64,000 nucleotides of DNA from Streptomyces sp. NBC_01497 (GTDB taxonomy: Bacteria > Actinomycetota > Actinomycetes > Streptomycetales > Streptomycetaceae). The stretch spans positions 7,688,001 through 7,752,000 of the forward strand of contig NZ_CP109427.1 in NCBI RefSeq assembly GCF_036250695.1, written 5' to 3'. The translations under genes and the position numbers were made by a program. Below the pieces are notes generated by a model. It searched no databases. It was not told where the DNA came from and was given only the letters and a program-made list of their open reading frames with translations. Of this stretch, positions 60,743 through 64,000 are shown piece after piece (positions within the stretch are counted from its first letter, which is position 1; each line of letters begins with the position of its first letter).

Positions 60743-62173
60743 GTGCTTCAGGCCTGTGACCTCGTGCCCGACGCCGTCGCACGATGCCTCGTCTCCGCGA
60801 CGGCGTCCGCGGTGTCACCCGGGGACCTGGCCGCGGCACGGGCGCAGATGGGCTTCTCCCTGGCGTGGCACATCGTGCTGGCCTGCCTCGGGGTGGGACT
60901 GCCCCTCCTGACCCTCGGCGTCGAGTGGTACGGCATCCGCAGCGGCAGGCCCGAGTACCAGTTGCTTGCCCGGCGCTGGGCGCGCGCCATGGGCGTGCTG
61001 TTCGCCGTGGGAGCGGTCTCCGGCACCATCCTCAGCTTCGAACTCGGCATCCTGTGGCCCGGGTTGATGGGCAAGTTCGGCCAGGTCATCGGTCTGCCCT
61101 TCGCCCTGGAGGGCTTCGCCTTCTTCATCGAGGCGATCTTCCTCGGCATCTACCTCTACGCCTGGGACCGGCTGCCGCCCCGCAAGCACCTGCTGACCGG
61201 AGTGCCCATCGTCGTCGCGGGTGTCGCGTCCGCCTTCTTCGTCGTCTGCGCGAACGCGTGGATGAACCAGCCGCGCGGTTTCACCCTGGACCACGGGAAG
61301 CTCACGCACGTCGACCCCTGGGCCGCGATGATCAACCCGGCGGCCCCGCCGGAGTCGGTGCACATGATCCTGGCCGCGCTGATGGTGACCGCCTTCCTCA
61401 CCGCTTCCGTCTACGCGGTCGCGATGCTGCGGGGCCGCCGGGACGCGTACCACCGAGCCGGGTTCTTCGTGCCGTTCGGATTCGGGGCGGTCGTGGCGCC
61501 GTTCCAGATCGCCGCGGGTGACTGGGCCGCCCGCTTCCTGTCCCACTACCAGCCGATGAAGCTGGCCGGCATCGAGGGTGTCTACCACACCGGCTCGCAC
61601 GTCCCCCTCACCATCCTGGGCTACCCGGACCGCGGTGAGCTGCGCTACGGCCTGAAGATCCCGGACGGCCTCTCGCTCCTGGTCGGCTACCACCCCGGCA
61701 CCGTCGTCCGCGGGCTGCACGACGTGCCGCGCGACCAGTGGCCGCCCGTCGGCGGCGTTCATCTCGCCTTCGACGTGATGGTCGGCACCGGCACGTTCCT
61801 GCTGGCCATGGGGGTGTGGCTGCTGCTCCTGCGGTGGTGGTCGCGGCGCACCGGCACGGCGATGCTGACCCCGCGCGGCACACGCCCGTTCCTGCTGCTC
61901 GCCGCACTCGCCGGTCCCGGGGCGGTCGTGGCACTCGAATGCGGATGGTCCGTCACCGAACTGGGCCGCCAGCCGTGGATCGTCTGGGGCGTGATGCGGG
62001 TGAGCGACGCGGTCAACCCGGCGCCGGGTCTGATGGCCGGGCTGTGGGTGGTGCTGGTCGTCTACGCGGCGATGACCTTCGCCACCGTGTACGTGCTGCG
62101 CCGCCTGACCCGCGTGACACCCGTGCCCGTCGCACCGCAGGAGAGCGACGTCCTGGACTACCCCGTCGTCTGA
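60743..62173 (+). CDS. cydA: Cytochrome bd oxidase subunit I
   Basis: A 476-residue integral membrane quinol oxidase subunit with about nine helices. It carries haems b558, b595 and d and reduces O2 with high affinity. Axial His regions are MGFSLAWHIVLACLG (haem b595/d side) and PPESVHMILAALMV (haem b558). Other conserved parts are WPGLMGKFGQVIGLPFALEG and the GRQPWIVWGVMR segment. The Q-loop (YHTGSHVPLTILG to about DQWPPVGG) is short, the S-type loop of Gram-positive bd oxidases. GTG 60743 follows GAGGA and gives a 35-residue N-terminal extension before the usual LAAARAQMGF. It forms an operon with cydB, 47 bp downstream. Confidence 0.93.
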   Translation: MLQACDLVPDAVARCLVSATASAVSPGDLAAARAQMGFSLAWHIVLACLGVGLPLLTLGVEWYGIRSGRPEYQLLARRWARAMGVLFAVGAVSGTILSFELGILWPGLMGKFGQVIGLPFALEGFAFFIEAIFLGIYLYAWDRLPPRKHLLTGVPIVVAGVASAFFVVCANAWMNQPRGFTLDHGKLTHVDPWAAMINPAAPPESVHMILAALMVTAFLTASVYAVAMLRGRRDAYHRAGFFVPFGFGAVVAPFQIAAGDWAARFLSHYQPMKLAGIEGVYHTGSHVPLTILGYPDRGELRYGLKIPDGLSLLVGYHPGTVVRGLHDVPRDQWPPVGGVHLAFDVMVGTGTFLLAMGVWLLLLRWWSRRTGTAMLTPRGTRPFLLLAALAGPGAVVALECGWSVTELGRQPWIVWGVMRVSDAVNPAPGLMAGLWVVLVVYAAMTFATVYVLRRLTRVTPVPVAPQESDVLDYPVV

Positions 62174-62220
62174 CCCGACACCGGGCCCCGTCCCTCGGGT
62201 CCCCGCAGCAGGAGGCGAAC

Positions 62221-63270
62221 GTGATCGCAGACGTGATGCTGGCCGTGATGTGGGTGGGCCTCACCTGCTACGCCCTGTTCGGCGGGGCCGATTTCGGCGC
62301 CGGGTTCTGGGACCTCCTCGCCGGCCGGGGCCGCCGGGGCGGGCGGCGCCGCAAACTCATCGAGCACAGCATCGGCCCGGTGTGGGAGGCCAACCACGTC
62401 TGGCTGATCTTCGTTCTGGTGATGCTGTGGGCCTGCTTCTCGCCGGTGTTCGCGGCCGTCCTGTCCACCCTCTACATCCCGCTCACCCTGACGGCGCTCG
62501 GCATCATCGCCCGGGGCGCCGCCTTCGCCTTCCGCAAGGCCAGCACGGAGATGTGGCAGCAGCGCCTGTTCGGCGGCTGCTTCGCGCTGTCCTCCGTGAT
62601 CACCCCGCTGTTCCTCGGCGCGGTCGCGGGCGGCGTGGCCTCGGGCCGGGTGCCCCCCGGTATCGCCGAGGGCGACACGGTGACGAGCTGGATCAACCCG
62701 ACGTCGGCGCTCGGCGGCGTCATCGCCGTACTGACCTGCGCCCACCTCGCCGCGGTCTACCTGTGCGCGGACGCCGTGCGCGCAGGCGACGACGTGGAGG
62801 CGGCCGACTTCCGCCGCAGAGCGGTGGCCAGCGGACTCGCCTGCGGAATCGTCGCCCTGGCCGGTATCGCCGTGCTCGACCAGGACGCGCCCGTCCTCTT
62901 CCACGGCCTCACCCACCGTGCCCTGGCGCTCGTCGTCGTCGGCGCCGTGGCGGGCCTCGCGGACGTGGCGCTGCTGGTGCGTGGCCGGTACGTCCTGGCG
63001 CGGGGAGCGGCGGCGCTCGCGGTGGCGGCGATCCTGTGGGCCTGGGGCGTGGCGCAGTACCCGAACATGCTCGTTCCGTCGACCACCGTCTCCGACACCG
63101 CCTCGCACACGTCGGTGCTCATCGCGTCCCTGATCTCCGTCGGTGTGGGCCTCCTGGTCCTCACCCCGTCGCTGTGGCTGCTCTACGCGACGTTCCAGCG
63201 CACCCCGGAGCGCGGTGGCCCGGGCGGTGGGCGTCCCGGCGCCGGCGGTGAGCCGGGCCGCGCCGTCTGA
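62221..63270 (+). CDS. cydB: Cytochrome bd oxidase subunit II
   Basis: A 349-residue membrane subunit that stabilises the bd oxidase complex. The N-terminal CydB signature ALFGGADFGAGFWDLLAG is present, followed by EHSIGPVWEANHVWLIFVLV and RGAAFAFRKA. GTG 62221 has CAGGAGG upstream. No cydCD exporter genes, often fused or adjacent in actinomycetes, lie in the window. A sigma factor gene begins 288 bp downstream. Confidence 0.93.
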   Translation: MIADVMLAVMWVGLTCYALFGGADFGAGFWDLLAGRGRRGGRRRKLIEHSIGPVWEANHVWLIFVLVMLWACFSPVFAAVLSTLYIPLTLTALGIIARGAAFAFRKASTEMWQQRLFGGCFALSSVITPLFLGAVAGGVASGRVPPGIAEGDTVTSWINPTSALGGVIAVLTCAHLAAVYLCADAVRAGDDVEAADFRRRAVASGLACGIVALAGIAVLDQDAPVLFHGLTHRALALVVVGAVAGLADVALLVRGRYVLARGAAALAVAAILWAWGVAQYPNMLVPSTTVSDTASHTSVLIASLISVGVGLLVLTPSLWLLYATFQRTPERGGPGGGRPGAGGEPGRAV

Positions 63271-63557
63271 CGTCCCGGTACCGCTCGTCTCCTGGGACCG
63301 GACGCCGTCACCGCCCGTCGACCCGCACCGCAGGCCCACCCCGCACCGCAGGCCCCCCGCACCGCCACCGCCACCGCCACCGCCGTCGACCCGTACCGCC
63401 CGGGACGCGCGCGACGGGCCTGGTACCGCCGTCGGCGCGGCCGTACGAGGGCCCGCTACCGACGGGTCGCGCCGGTCGGGCAACCGAACCCCCTTCCCAA
63501 CCGGTTGACCGTGTGTGAAGGACACTGGCTCGACAGGGACACGATGGCGAGGGCACG

Positions 63558-64000
63558 GTGGTGACGGGCACTACACCGGACTTCGAGGAGTTCGTCGCCG
63601 CGCGCGGACCGCAACTGCTGCGTGCGGCCTGGATGCTGACCGGCGACGCCCATCTCGCCGAGGATCTCCTGCAGACCGCGCTGGCGAAGATCTGGCCCCG
63701 GTGGCACCGCGTCGCCACGCAGAACCCCGAGGCGTACGCCCGCAAGGTGCTCGTGAACACCTTCTCGTCATGGTGGCAGCGCCGGTGGCGCAGCGAGGTG
63801 CCGCACGGGGAGGTCCCCGACTCCGTCACCGCCGACGTCTTCCCCGCGGTCGATCTGGAGCACTCCCTGGCCCACCTGGTCCATTCCCTGCCCGGGCGCC
63901 AACGCGCTGTCGTCTTCCTGCGGTTCTTCGAGGACCTGAGCGTCGAGGAGACTGCCGCGATACTCGGCTGCCGCCCCGGCACGGTCAAGAGCCAGACGTC
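63558..64000 (+). CDS. SigE-family ECF sigma factor (partial, runs off window)
   Basis: The first 147 codons of an extracytoplasmic-function sigma factor. Region 2 begins FEEFVAARGPQLLRAAWMLT with GDAHLAEDLLQTALAKIW and the region 2.4 YARKVLVNTFSSWWQRR. Region 4 begins LPGRQRAVVFLRFFEDLSVE, EETAAILGCRPGTVKSQT. This layout is the Streptomyces SigE-family (ECF41/50-related, 160-180 residue) type. Tandem GTG codons at 63558 and 63561 follow GAGGG; either may start. The gene continues beyond 64000 and no stop is in the window. An anti-sigma gene, often next, would be outside. Confidence 0.9.
   Translation, partial: MVTGTTPDFEEFVAARGPQLLRAAWMLTGDAHLAEDLLQTALAKIWPRWHRVATQNPEAYARKVLVNTFSSWWQRRWRSEVPHGEVPDSVTADVFPAVDLEHSLAHLVHSLPGRQRAVVFLRFFEDLSVEETAAILGCRPGTVKSQT

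Noticed and set aside
59409..60839. 476-codon minus-strand frame over the small membrane protein
   Set aside because: Low-complexity Arg/Pro/Gly product; the plus strand encodes hydrophobic helices and a codon-phased tail repeat.
1..64000. Insertion sequences, prophage, integrative elements, tRNA or rRNA genes
   Set aside because: No transposase, integrase or phage proteins and no tRNA or rRNA-like segments were seen; unaided reading cannot exclude a degenerate tRNA or att fragment.

Overview
The window is very GC-rich actinomycete chromosome, most like Streptomyces. Signs of this are the GC-saturated third codon positions, frequent GTG and TTG starts with GGAGG-type ribosome sites, twin-arginine signals, a cellulose-binding-module chitinase, a SpoIIE-type phosphatase with a fused anti-sigma kinase domain, and a spore-associated-protein-A-like secreted protein. 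I saw no tRNA, rRNA, insertion sequence, phage gene, CRISPR array or integrase. It is accessory-flavoured metabolic and regulatory DNA made of many one- to four-gene units.

Layout, left to right. 0-7.5 kb: two aldo/keto reductases, soluble transhydrogenase (sthA), an AraC regulator, and a divergent TetR/SDR pair around a 33-bp palindrome. 7.9-10.3 kb: a secreted GH92 alpha-mannosidase behind a 12-bp perfect operator palindrome. 10.4-16.6 kb: a leftward operon glcD-glcE-glcF-lctP for uptake and oxidation of lactate/glycolate-type 2-hydroxy acids, with two direct operator-like repeats at its promoter and a 33-bp tandem repeat further upstream. 17.4-22.6 kb: alpha/beta hydrolase, class V aminotransferase, AlkB dioxygenase and an orphan HypX/HoxX hydrogenase-maturation protein. 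23-27 kb: a DUF4097-type lipoprotein and a HAD phosphatase/mutase translationally coupled to a GH65 disaccharide enzyme. 27-34.8 kb: SapA-like protein, MFS transporter, an unknown protein, a glutamine amidotransferase, a GH18 chitinase-like enzyme and an SDR.

35-53 kb mixes small intact genes with clear gene decay. The intact genes are VOC, DUF305, NTF2-like, SDR, beta-lactamase-fold, TetR, a DUF6194/CPT/GNAT cassette, a PL8 polysaccharide lyase, SpoIIE/HATPase, a Cys/Met PLP enzyme and Lrp. The broken ones are a frameshifted lipoprotein, a Baeyer-Villiger monooxygenase with most of its FAD domain deleted, a second GH92 with a small deletion and frameshift, and a P450 relic in three frames. 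53.5-59.4 kb: a peptide ABC importer operon preceded by an apparently leaderless 30-codon Cys-containing leader peptide. 59.7-64 kb: a small membrane protein with a tail frameshift, cytochrome bd oxidase (cydAB), and the start of a SigE-family ECF sigma factor cut by the window end.

The two GH92 genes, 38 kb apart, share an identical 16-nt operator, which is the best evidence for a regulon inside the window. I found no wholly new multi-gene system. The most unusual items are the leader peptide before the peptide transporter, the shared GH92 operator, the orphan HypX, an SDR whose catalytic Tyr is Met, and several regulatory palindromes that can be paired with particular genes.
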